Assembly (NCBI RefSeq): GCF_003968755.1
Contig: NZ_RYDL01000002.1
Span: 386,769-450,768 of the forward strand
Length of the DNA: 64,000 bases
DNA from: Flavobacterium sp. RSP15
GTDB taxonomy: Bacteria > Bacteroidota > Bacteroidia > Flavobacteriales > Flavobacteriaceae
Reading direction: 5' to 3'
In this document: positions 8,381 through 15,763 of the stretch, one piece after another
How the letters are laid out: every line of letters starts with the position of its first letter
How positions within the stretch are numbered: position 1 is the first letter of the stretch
Program-made: the position numbers and the translations under genes
The notes under the pieces: model-generated
What the model saw: only the letters and a program-made list of their open reading frames with translations
Databases searched by the model: none
What the model was told of the DNA's origin: nothing

Positions 8381-9622
8381 TTATATTTTATTTAGAACCG
8401 CTTTTCCTTGGTCCTCGTGATAGGCTCTAGGAATAGGAAAAGCATCGGTACTAGGAAAAAAACCGCCTTGTAAATCCATAATTTCATCACTGGTGCAAAG
8501 GCAGTTTTCGAGTTGTTCTCGAATTAAATTTTCGTCCATTTGCAGCCCTATAAATACGATTTCATTTAGGCGATCTCCAAAATTGGTCGTCCATCGCTCT
8601 TCGATAATGTCTTGATATTCGACAAAATTACGAAAAGTCATCCGTTCCCCCAGAGGCATACTGGCCCACCAGACACCAGCTCCCTCGGCTTTCATGGATC
8701 CGCCGGCCTGACTCCAGTTGATGGCTTGTTGTGGTCGGGAAGCAATCCAGCATAATCCCTTGCTCCGAATGATATGCTGCGGAAAATCCTTTGTTAGGTA
8801 GTGCCAAAAGCGACAGGGGTGAAACGGACGTTCGTCTCTAAAAACAAAGGAAGAAATTCCGTATTCTTCAGTTTCAGGCATATGAATTCCTTCGAGCTCC
8901 TGCATCCACCCAGCGGAGGCTTCGGCTTCTTCGTAGTTAAATAATCCGGTGTTTAGGACTTCGTTGATATTAACTCTTCCAAGAATAGAAGGGATTATTT
9001 TAGCTATGGGATTCAGTTTCTGGATGGATGCTTTGAGAACTTCCAATTCTTTTTGGGTAACCAAATCAGTTTTGTTCAGGATGATGACGTTGGCAAACTC
9101 TACTTGATCGACCAGCAGGTTTACAATTGTGCGAGTATCATTTTCAATATCAGACACTTTCCGGTCCTGAAGAGTTTGGGCTGAGCCAAAATCTTTAAAG
9201 AAATTAAAGGCATCGACCACGGTCACCATCGTATCAATGAAACTAAATCGGGATAAATCGATGTTTTCTTCTTCATTTACAAAGGAAAAAGTCTGTGCGA
9301 CAGGAATTGGTTCGCTTATCCCGGAACTCTCAATTAACAGGTAGTCAAAACGGTCTTCTTTGGCTAATTTCTCGACTTCTAGCATTAAATCTTCGCGTAG
9401 CGTACAACAAATACAGCCGTTGCTCATTTCGACTAATCGCTCCTCGGTACGGGAAAGCGTGTTTTCTTTTTTGACTAATTGCGCATCAATATTGACCTCA
9501 CTCATGTCATTTACGATAACGGCTACTTTCAAACCCTCTTTATTATGCAGGATATAATTGAGTAAGGAGGTTTTTCCGGCTCCCAAGAAACCAGATAATA
9601 CAGTTACGGGCAATTTTTTCAT
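8381..9622 (-). CDS. COG0523 (CobW/ZigA/YciC-like) GTPase metallochaperone
   Basis: 413 residues. Walker A GFLGAGKTS (11-19), the metal-binding motif CICC (70-73) in MSNGCICCTLRED, the ESSGISEP switch region (about 97-105) and NKTD (G4) are all present, followed by a CobW C-terminal domain (from about 245). Such GTPases deliver zinc (or another metal) to client enzymes under starvation. The gene overlaps the upstream MerC-like gene by four bases (ATGA), and their common promoter is covered by two palindromes beside a Zur-like Fur gene; zinc is therefore the best guess for the metal. Confidence 0.92.
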   Translation of the reverse strand: MKKLPVTVLSGFLGAGKTSLLNYILHNKEGLKVAVIVNDMSEVNIDAQLVKKENTLSRTEERLVEMSNGCICCTLREDLMLEVEKLAKEDRFDYLLIESSGISEPIPVAQTFSFVNEEENIDLSRFSFIDTMVTVVDAFNFFKDFGSAQTLQDRKVSDIENDTRTIVNLLVDQVEFANVIILNKTDLVTQKELEVLKASIQKLNPIAKIIPSILGRVNINEVLNTGLFNYEEAEASAGWMQELEGIHMPETEEYGISSFVFRDERPFHPCRFWHYLTKDFPQHIIRSKGLCWIASRPQQAINWSQAGGSMKAEGAGVWWASMPLGERMTFRNFVEYQDIIEERWTTNFGDRLNEIVFIGLQMDENLIREQLENCLCTSDEIMDLQGGFFPSTDAFPIPRAYHEDQGKAVLNKI

Positions 9623-9972
9623 AGGTGCTTTTTTTTGTGATTTTTATAATTCAAGAGATGTCCGAGTATCATTCCTATTCCGCCTATAATTAACAAATTA
9701 GTGTGTAAATCGAGAAAAATGTCAATTAACACACTCAACAGAATTAGAGATATGGAGAGCAGGAATATAACAATTATCCTAAAAGTGGCCGTTTTTATAA
9801 GGCGCAATACGGCCCAAAGACCTGTTAATGCAAACAGTAAATCGATATACGGATTGTGCGACACGCCAAAAGGCAGGATGGTTAGTAAAGGCAAAACTAA
9901 ACAATGGATCAGGCACAAACCGGCACTCGAAATCCCTAAAAGATCGATGCTAGATATTGATAGTTTCTTCAT
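9619..9972 (-). CDS. MerC-domain inner-membrane protein
   Basis: 117 residues with about four hydrophobic segments and the MerC-like first segment SSAGLCLIHCLVLPLL, which holds a CxxxC-type pair (Cys20 and Cys24). MerC proteins carry mercury in Tn21-type operons; Bacteroidota homologues without other mer genes are usually found with zinc-responsive genes. The C-terminus is Lys/His-rich (YKNHKKKHL). It is the first gene of an operon with the COG0523 GTPase (ATGA overlap) and diverges from a Fur-family regulator. No merA, merR or merP is present, so mercury resistance is not supported. Confidence 0.82.
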   Translation of the reverse strand: MKKLSISSIDLLGISSAGLCLIHCLVLPLLTILPFGVSHNPYIDLLFALTGLWAVLRLIKTATFRIIVIFLLSISLILLSVLIDIFLDLHTNLLIIGGIGMILGHLLNYKNHKKKHL

Positions 9973-9991
9973 TTCTTGTATATTTGCTTAA

Positions 9992-10042
9992 TGCAATTGT
10001 GTTGCAAATATAGAAATATATTCAATAAAGCAACATTGTTGC
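9992..10042 (-). promoter_or_regulatory. merC-cobW promoter with two Zur-type palindromes
   Basis: On the minus strand a -33 TTG (10031-10033) and a -7 TATATTTG (10005-10012) are separated by 18 bp. The -33 element lies inside the perfect palindrome GCAACA-T-TGTTGC (10030-10042), and the -7 element overlaps a second one, TGCAA-TTGTG-TTGCA (9992-10006). Both promoter boxes are thus covered by similar palindromes. The Fur-family gene starts 21 bp beyond the first site. Recognition by that protein is inferred. Confidence 0.72.
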
Positions 10043-10062
10043 GATAAGTAATTTATCCAAAA

Positions 10063-10446
10063 ATGAAAATAACTCGGAACACAACCGCTAAAACTGCTAT
10101 TTTAGAAATAATAAGAAATTCGGATGTGGCGTTATCGCATACAGAAATTCAGGCTTTAAGCCAAAATTTTTGTGACCGCGTTACCATTTACAGGGTTTTG
10201 AATCGCCTTATGACCGAAGATGTGATTCATAAAATGGTTACTTTAGACGGAACCATAAAATATGCAAGTTGCCATGACTTGGACAATGGTGTTCCGCATA
10301 GCCACAATCACATTCATTTTAGTTGCGAGAAATGCCAATTGGTAACCTGCTTGGAGAATGTATCGCCCACCTTTAAATTACCGCCGAACTACGTAATGAA
10401 GGAGGCTAATTTTACACTTTCTGGATTGTGTCCTAACTGTTTATAA
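10063..10446 (+). CDS. Fur-family metalloregulator, probably Zur
   Basis: 127 residues, short for the family (about 140-150). A winged helix (about 8-85, with VTIYRVLNRL recognition helix) is followed by the dimerisation domain. The structural zinc site CEKC (about 93-96) and CPNC near the C-terminus are intact, and the His-rich stretch HSHNHIHFSC fits the regulatory metal site. Fur-family proteins repress uptake genes when loaded with metal. Its neighbours (divergent MerC and COG0523 GTPase genes) and the paired palindromes in the intergenic region point to zinc sensing and perhaps autoregulation. Confidence 0.88.
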   Translation: MKITRNTTAKTAILEIIRNSDVALSHTEIQALSQNFCDRVTIYRVLNRLMTEDVIHKMVTLDGTIKYASCHDLDNGVPHSHNHIHFSCEKCQLVTCLENVSPTFKLPPNYVMKEANFTLSGLCPNCL

Positions 10447-10458
10447 TTTGTTCTTATA

Positions 10459-10510
10459 TTTTAGACTTGACTAAAAAAATATTTTTGGTGTGCTTTTTTG
10501 TGTATCTTTG
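10459..10510 (+). promoter_or_regulatory. DtxR-family operator and promoter of its own gene
   Basis: Palindrome TTTTAGACTTGACTAAAA at 10459-10476, related to 8250, 15448 and 18108, lies just upstream of a -33-like TTTTTG (10482-10487) and a -7 TATCTTTG (10503-10510). The 15-bp spacer is short for the phylum, so the -33 call is weak. This would leave a leader of about 95 nt before the ATG at 10614, containing the small palindrome TACAGCTGTA. Confidence 0.55.
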
Positions 10511-10613
10511 TTGTTGTAATTGTTTTACAGTTCTAATTTATTAAGATTGTTGCAATTCTTTATTCTTTACAGCTGTACAAATGTAGGGAGAGAAAACATC
10601 AAAAAAAAACAGC

Positions 10614-11261
10614 ATGACCTTTTCAGAAGAAAATTATCTTAAGACCATTTACCACCTTACGGCCGTTTCAGAGGTGGATATCAGCACCAATGCGATTGCC
10701 GAAAAAATAGAAACCAAAGCATCATCCGTTACCGATATGCTCAAGAAACTCGCCGAAAAAGAGTTAGTCAACTACATCAAATACCAAGGCGTTTCCCTTA
10801 CTGATCAAGGACAATTAGCCGCTAAAATGATTGTTCGAAAGCACCGGCTTTGGGAAACTTTTTTAGTGGAGAAATTAGACTTTTCATGGGATGAAGTGCA
10901 TGATCTTGCGGAACAATTAGAACACATAAAATCTGAAAAACTCATCAATAAACTGGATGATTTTCTGGGAAATCCTACTAAAGATCCTCATGGAGATCCT
11001 ATTCCGGATGCCAAGGGAAGAATTATAAAAGTAGAAAAACAACTGCTTTCTGAATTCGAGAAAAACCAAATCGGGATTTGTGTAGGCGTAAAGGATACCT
11101 CTTCGGAATTTTTAAAATATTTAGACAAACAGGAAATTGCTTTGGGTTCTCAGATTGAAATTGTCGAGAAAGAATTTTTTGATTCCTCTTTCCGAATACG
11201 CATTGGTACCAAAGAAATAACCATTTCAAATAAAATTGCCAGTAATTTATACATTAAATAA
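10614..11261 (+). CDS. DtxR/MntR-family metal-dependent repressor
   Basis: 215 residues: winged helix (1-70, FSEENYLKTIYHL ... KASSVTDMLKKLAEKELVNY), metal-binding dimerisation domain (71-140, AAKMIVRKHRLWETFL ... VHDLAEQLEH) and a C-terminal FeoA/SH3-like domain (about 150-215). These proteins bind Fe2+ or Mn2+ and repress uptake genes. The C-terminal domain puts it nearer iron-type regulators than to short MntR proteins, though metal cannot be read from sequence alone. It is followed 2 bp later by a ZIP transporter. Four similar palindromes at this gene, two TonB receptors and feoAB suggest it controls all of them. Confidence 0.9.
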   Translation: MTFSEENYLKTIYHLTAVSEVDISTNAIAEKIETKASSVTDMLKKLAEKELVNYIKYQGVSLTDQGQLAAKMIVRKHRLWETFLVEKLDFSWDEVHDLAEQLEHIKSEKLINKLDDFLGNPTKDPHGDPIPDAKGRIIKVEKQLLSEFEKNQIGICVGVKDTSSEFLKYLDKQEIALGSQIEIVEKEFFDSSFRIRIGTKEITISNKIASNLYIK

Positions 11262-11263
11262 TT

Positions 11264-12082
11264 ATGTTTCAATCTATAGTAGATTATTTCACGAGTATCG
11301 ACCCAATATTAGCCGCTTTGTACGCGAGTTTATTCACTTGGTTTCTTACGGCTTTAGGAGCCTCGTTCGTTTTTTTGTTTAAAACCATGAACCGGACGGT
11401 ACTGGACGGAATGCTCGGATTTACAGGGGGCGTAATGGTTGCTGCAAGTTTTTGGAGTTTATTGGCTCCTGCTATAGAAATGACTGGCGGCGAAGGTTTT
11501 CAAAAAGTGATTCCCGCAGCTTTTGGTTTTTTTCTTGGTGCCTTGTTCATTTTTGGGATTGATAAAGTATTGCCACATCTTCACATTAATTTTAAAGTTA
11601 CGGAGGGAATTAAATCGCCTTGGCAACGTACTACATTACTGGTGTCAGCAATTACACTGCATAATATACCAGAAGGATTGGCCGTAGGGGTTCTTTTTGG
11701 CGGAGTGGCTGCCGGGATTCCGGAGGCTTCCATTGCGGGTGCTGTTACCTTGGCCATTGGTATTGGAATTCAGAATTTCCCCGAAGGTATTGCCGTGGCC
11801 ATGCCGTTGCGTCGTATGGGAATGAGTAGAAGGAAAAGCTTTATGTATGGACAATCATCAGCTTTGGTAGAACCAGTTGCTGCTGTTTTAGGCGCTTTTG
11901 CTGTCACATTTTTTACCCCAATTTTACCGTACGCTTTGGCCTTCGCTGCAGGTGCTATGATTTTTGTTGTGGTAGAGGAAGTGATTCCAGAAACACAACA
12001 GGATAAAAATACGGATATTGCCACACTGGGATTTGTTGGCGGATTTATAGTGATGATGGTTCTGGATGTGGCTTTGGGATAG
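11264..12082 (+). CDS. ZIP-family divalent metal transporter
   Basis: 272 residues and about eight membrane segments. The metal-site motifs of the family are clear: HNIPEGLAVG (about 132-141) in segment 4 and QNFPEGIAVAMPLRR (about 168-182) in segment 5, plus an acidic EEVIPE stretch. It is the GufA-like type. ZIP proteins import Zn, Fe or Mn down the membrane gradient. The start codon is 2 bp after the stop of the DtxR-family gene, so the two form an operon, which favours Fe or Mn import, with zinc also possible. Confidence 0.9.
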   Translation: MFQSIVDYFTSIDPILAALYASLFTWFLTALGASFVFLFKTMNRTVLDGMLGFTGGVMVAASFWSLLAPAIEMTGGEGFQKVIPAAFGFFLGALFIFGIDKVLPHLHINFKVTEGIKSPWQRTTLLVSAITLHNIPEGLAVGVLFGGVAAGIPEASIAGAVTLAIGIGIQNFPEGIAVAMPLRRMGMSRRKSFMYGQSSALVEPVAAVLGAFAVTFFTPILPYALAFAAGAMIFVVVEEVIPETQQDKNTDIATLGFVGGFIVMMVLDVALG

Positions 12083-12145
12083 GATTTTTAATTTTTGCCA
12101 TTTGTTATTAAAAAGAAGCGTAGCTTTATCTTTTAAATTGCGTTT

Positions 12146-12562
12146 ATGAAAAAGTCAGTAGTATTCCTTTGTATAATTATCAGCAGTGTAGTTTTGGCGC
12201 AAAGTCCTAAATCCCAGAAGGTCAAATACAGCACGATACATCAGAAAATATGCCTCAATAAAAAAGGTTTTCAGTTGGTTCTAAAATCGATTTCTTCAGA
12301 TTCCCGTTGTCCGGAAGGGGTTACATGTATTTGGGAAGGGGAAGTTTCGGGAGTTGTTTCTGTTTACAAAGATTTAAAATTAATTGAAAACAGGATATTG
12401 GTTTTTTCGATGGAAAACGAAAAAGAAAATAAAGAATGGTTTTCTAAATATTTACCTAAAAAGCAAAAAAACATTAAAAACTATAGTGTTCTTCCATATC
12501 CAAAAGAAGGTGTCAAAATCAACCCCAGCGAATACTATGTAAAAATTGGGTATTTAAAATAA
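12146..12562 (+). CDS. Secreted protein of unknown function with CPEGVTCIW motif
   Basis: 138 residues with a signal peptide (MKKSVVFLCIIISSVVLAQ). The only strong motif is SDSRCPEGVTCIWEGEV (about 51-67), a Cys pair around a DSRCP...CxWxG pattern that recurs in small uncharacterised secreted proteins of Bacteroidota. The rest is rich in Lys and probably a small beta domain. It stands 63 bp after the ZIP transporter on the same strand and might be co-transcribed with it; I cannot assign a function. Confidence 0.7.
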   Translation: MKKSVVFLCIIISSVVLAQSPKSQKVKYSTIHQKICLNKKGFQLVLKSISSDSRCPEGVTCIWEGEVSGVVSVYKDLKLIENRILVFSMENEKENKEWFSKYLPKKQKNIKNYSVLPYPKEGVKINPSEYYVKIGYLK

Positions 12563-12747
12563 CTTTTTATATCACTACTGAATGACTGCATATCACTATA
12601 ACAAAATGAAAAATATTTTCATTGGGATTAAATATATATAACCTATAGATCAGATTTTTGTTAAAATTATGATGGTCTAATCGCATGCGGATTACTAATT
12701 CATAATAGTATCATAATTTCAATTTTTGTAGGGATAAAGCTGAAATA

Positions 12748-12840
12748 ATGTTCAAAGTCAAACCAGAAACAAGTTCAAATTTGAAAACATTTTCTAAAAC
12801 ATACAAACGTAAACAGTTGGTATTGAGTCTAAAAAAGTAA
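12748..12840 (+). CDS. Possible 30-residue basic peptide
   Basis: A short frame encodes 30 residues starting MFKVKPETSSNL and ending LVLSLKK, rich in Lys, Ser and Thr. It is the only coding-like stretch in the 409-bp gap 12563-12971 and is followed 15 bp later by a 13-bp hairpin. No family is recognised; it may be chance. Confidence 0.22.
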   Translation: MFKVKPETSSNLKTFSKTYKRKQLVLSLKK

Positions 12841-12854
12841 TTTTATTAAATTAC

Positions 12855-12885
12855 TGCACTTTCTTTATATTTTAAAGAAAGTGCA
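12855..12885. terminator. 13-bp hairpin in the gap after the secreted protein
   Basis: Perfect inverted repeat TGCACTTTCTTTA / TAAAGAAAGTGCA with a 5-nt loop. The flanks are AT-rich but there is no clean T-run directly after it, so it may be a weak terminator or another RNA structure. Nothing else is evident between 12886 and 12971. Confidence 0.4.
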
Positions 12886-12971
12886 GACTTATTGTTATTT
12901 TAAGATAGTTCAGACTACTACCAAACATTTTACATGGGCTCTTTTTTAACGTTTAAACACGAAATAAAATT

Positions 12972-13103
12972 TTAATGGCAGCCGCAATCATCACCACTGC
13001 CACAATTTTTATCTGATTTTTTCTTTTTGAGGAAGAATTTTTTAATCAAAAAAGCAAGTGCTATTCCAAGGGCAAAAAAAGCTAAAATTTCTTGAATATC
13101 CAT
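12972..13103 (-). CDS. FeoB-associated Cys-rich membrane protein (43 aa)
   Basis: A 43-residue frame: MDIQEILAFFALGIALAFLI (membrane segment), a Lys-rich stretch KKFFLKKKKSD, then NCGSGDDCGCH with three cysteines and a terminal His. This pattern matches the small FeoB_associated family, usually encoded beside feoB and thought to assist ferrous iron uptake. Here it lies behind the FecA-like receptor, with feoAB beyond that, all on the minus strand. A hairpin terminator (13118-13145) separates it from the receptor; expression may depend on read-through or on its own unseen promoter. Confidence 0.8.
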   Translation of the reverse strand: MDIQEILAFFALGIALAFLIKKFFLKKKKSDKNCGSGDDCGCH

Positions 13104-13117
13104 ATTGTAAAAATAAG

Positions 13118-13145
13118 AAAAAGCAACCAAAAGAGGTTGCTTTTT
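13118..13145 (-). terminator. Terminator after the FecA-like receptor gene
   Basis: Perfect 11-bp stem AAAAAGCAACC / GGTTGCTTTTT with loop AAAAGA. On the minus strand it ends with GCTTTTTCTTATTT. It lies 24 bp beyond the receptor stop and 14 bp before the Cys-rich mini-gene. Confidence 0.85.
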
Positions 13146-13169
13146 GAGTTAAACTAATGAGAAAGTTTT

Positions 13170-15398
13170 TTACAACTGTGCCATAATTCCAAAATTGATA
13201 CTAAAAGGCATTCCTGGTCTTAAACCTGCAGGAACTCTTGAAACGGCATACTTTTCATTCATTAAATTAATGATATTAGACATCAGGCTCACTTTTTGGC
13301 TGAGGTGGTATCTTGCTGAAAAATCTACAATAAAATTGCTATTTACTTTGTTTTGGGACGGAATAGTTCCCGTTCCTGCCAATGTTCTAAACGCATCTAC
13401 ATATTTCCCACTGATGGCCAAATTGAATTTTTCTGTTTCGAAAGCGGCAGTCAGAGCAAATTGATTTTTGGCGATGTACGGAATCTCATCTCCACGTGTT
13501 ACATTTCCCCATATTGGGCTGTTAAAGTCACTATTTAATTTCGTATCCGTCAGAGTATAGGAAAAGCTAAGCGGCAGTTTATATCCTTTTTCTGAATTGT
13601 TCAGGATTTCATATGTGGCCAAAAATTCAATTCCCTTTACGATTGCGGCACCTGCATTGAATAAATCTCCAGTTCCAGTTCCGCCACCGGACATGTTATC
13701 CGAACCTTGTAAATTAGAAAAATCATTGTAATAGCCAATCAATTCTCCGTAAAAGGCATTTTTTTGAAAGCGAAAACCCAGTTCTGAGTTGATACTGTTT
13801 TCAGCATCTTCTCCAACTTTAGCGCCCGGAGGTGAAAATCCTTTGTGAACACTCGTAAACACATTGTAATCTTCATTTATTTTATATAGAATTCCCATTC
13901 CCGGTATCCAAACATCAGAACGGTTATTTGCATTTACGATATTTGTACCGGTTCTTATAATATCGTTGCTCCCGTAATTAATCGATTCTAAATTAATATT
14001 TTCATATCGGATTCCCGGCGAGAACGTAAATTTGTCATACGTAATCGTATAAAGCACATGAGCGGCAATTGCTTCAGCGTTTGTAATCCTATTTGCATCT
14101 GTGCCCGGAGTTCCATTCGAAGTTCTATTCATCACTCCATTTTGTATGGCGTACCCATCAACCCATTGAAAGCGATCTTCATAATCTTCGTGGTAGCGAA
14201 ATCCAAAATCAAGATCGTGTTTCAGCGTTCCTGTTGCAAAATTATAATTCGCTACTGATTGGATTCCTTTAGACTCATACATCCTGTTATTGGCTTTGAC
14301 TAATAAAGCATTATCAGCAGTGTTAGCAGCTCCAGTTAAAGCTAAATATTCTGCATTATACCTTGTTGGGTCAATTAATATAGAATTAATTCCCACTTTT
14401 GTTGTTCCTACTTTTAAAGCATCCAGTTTGTACCAGTTTCTGGCAAAATCATTTTTGTACGCTTTTGTGGTGATGTTGAAATTTTTAGAAGGTTGAATAA
14501 AATGCGTAAACATAATTTGTTTGTGCTCGGTATCAATATAATCTTCATTTGATCCGGCATACCTTCTGTAAGGACTATTGTTGAAATCGTCTTCGGTTAA
14601 ACCAAGGTAGGTTTCATTAGCAAAATCTTCGCTAAATTGAACTTTAGCAGTCAAGGACTGAAAGACTTTGGCATCAAGATCTGTATTAATTCTAAATTTA
14701 GCTACATAATCATTTCCCTGAAAACCGGTATTTTTAGTACTGTTGTCAATTTTTTTAAACCCGTCTGAATTTCGATTGTTGTATTCTAAAACATAACCAA
14801 AATTTTCGCGTTCATCCCCAAGATTTACGTATGTTTTTTTGGTATTGAAACTACCAATGCTGGCTACAACTCGGGCTGTGAAACGATTTGGGATTTGAGT
14901 AGAAACCATATTGATGGCGCCGCCGGTAGTATAAGGACCGTATTGTATTTGACTTCCGCCTTTTACAATTTCGAAAGACTGCATTCTGTTTACTGTTGGA
15001 AAGTAATAAGCGGCAGGAGCGGCATAAGGTGCAGGAGCAATTAGAACCCCATCTTCCATAAGGGTAATATTACCAGAACGGTCTGGGCTTGTTCCTCTCA
15101 TACCAATGTTTGGTCTCAGGCCAAAGCCATCTTCTTCCTGAATATTGATGCCTGGAACTGTTCTTAGAACCCTGGAAACATCATCATAATTAAAGGTTTT
15201 TAATTCTTTTGGAGAGATAAAATAAGTTGATCCGGCTTTGTTTTTGGCTTTAAATTTACTTCCAATGATCGCATCGGTGGTAATAATTACTTCGTTTAAA
15301 CTTTCAATACTATCTTTTTGAGTTTTTGTAAGTTGTTTTTCTTGTGCAAACAAAACGGACGTAATTAATAGCGAGCCAATAATTATAATATTTCTCAT
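13170..15398 (-). CDS. FecA-like TonB-dependent receptor (ferric citrate / siderophore type)
   Basis: 742 residues: signal peptide (1-18), a plug with the conserved stretch QEEDGFGLRPNIGMRGTSPD (about 90-109) followed by DGVLIAPAPYAAPAAYYFP and KGGSQIQYGP, then a 22-strand-type barrel. These plug motifs are characteristic of the COG4772 group that includes FecA, so ferric dicitrate or a similar Fe(III) chelate is the expected substrate. There is no N-terminal signalling domain and no fecIR nearby, so control is not by a sigma/anti-sigma pair. Instead the promoter carries a DtxR-type operator (15448-15465). A terminator follows the gene. Confidence 0.88.
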   Translation of the reverse strand: MRNIIIIGSLLITSVLFAQEKQLTKTQKDSIESLNEVIITTDAIIGSKFKAKNKAGSTYFISPKELKTFNYDDVSRVLRTVPGINIQEEDGFGLRPNIGMRGTSPDRSGNITLMEDGVLIAPAPYAAPAAYYFPTVNRMQSFEIVKGGSQIQYGPYTTGGAINMVSTQIPNRFTARVVASIGSFNTKKTYVNLGDERENFGYVLEYNNRNSDGFKKIDNSTKNTGFQGNDYVAKFRINTDLDAKVFQSLTAKVQFSEDFANETYLGLTEDDFNNSPYRRYAGSNEDYIDTEHKQIMFTHFIQPSKNFNITTKAYKNDFARNWYKLDALKVGTTKVGINSILIDPTRYNAEYLALTGAANTADNALLVKANNRMYESKGIQSVANYNFATGTLKHDLDFGFRYHEDYEDRFQWVDGYAIQNGVMNRTSNGTPGTDANRITNAEAIAAHVLYTITYDKFTFSPGIRYENINLESINYGSNDIIRTGTNIVNANNRSDVWIPGMGILYKINEDYNVFTSVHKGFSPPGAKVGEDAENSINSELGFRFQKNAFYGELIGYYNDFSNLQGSDNMSGGGTGTGDLFNAGAAIVKGIEFLATYEILNNSEKGYKLPLSFSYTLTDTKLNSDFNSPIWGNVTRGDEIPYIAKNQFALTAAFETEKFNLAISGKYVDAFRTLAGTGTIPSQNKVNSNFIVDFSARYHLSQKVSLMSNIINLMNEKYAVSRVPAGLRPGMPFSINFGIMAQL

Positions 15399-15426
15399 TT
15401 TTTTTATTTAGATTAATTCTACATTG

Positions 15427-15465
15427 CAAATGTAAAGCCTAAATCTTATTTAGACAAATTAAAAA
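15427..15465 (-). promoter_or_regulatory. Promoter of the FecA-like receptor with DtxR-type operator
   Basis: On the minus strand a -33 TTTG (15455-15458) and -7 TACATTTG (15427-15434) are 20 bp apart. The operator-like TTTTTAATTTGTCTAAAT (15448-15465) covers the -33 box, and a second palindrome CTAAAT-CTT-ATTTAG (15439-15453) fills the spacer. This geometry fits steric repression under metal-replete conditions. Confidence 0.68.
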
Positions 15466-15763
15466 TAATAATAATTTTTAACTTTAACTTTTGTTGACGT
15501 ATCGCTATTGAGAAGGAATTTAATTTCTAGGTATACAAATAGGTTTTAATTCGAACGTTTTTTGCATTATACTGTATCTTTTATAATTTTTTACTTCGAA
15601 TTTATAACTTATTTATTTTTCTTAGAGGTGTCTTATACGCATCTGAGTGCAGGCGATTAAAAGAAGCATCCTGCGATTCAATTTTTGTTTAGGTTTTTAT
15701 TAACCTTTCACGCCTTTAGTATGACTCACCAAAGCGATGAAATTTGAGCTAATCAGTAATGGC
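15466..15763. other. Gene-free stretch between feoB and the FecA-like receptor
   Basis: AT-rich sequence beyond the receptor promoter. I see no convincing gene, terminator hairpin or repeat in it; only very short frames are present. Confidence 0.5.

Noticed and set aside
9619..9972. Mercury resistance operon
   Set aside because: Only a MerC-like protein is present; merA, merR, merP and merT are absent.
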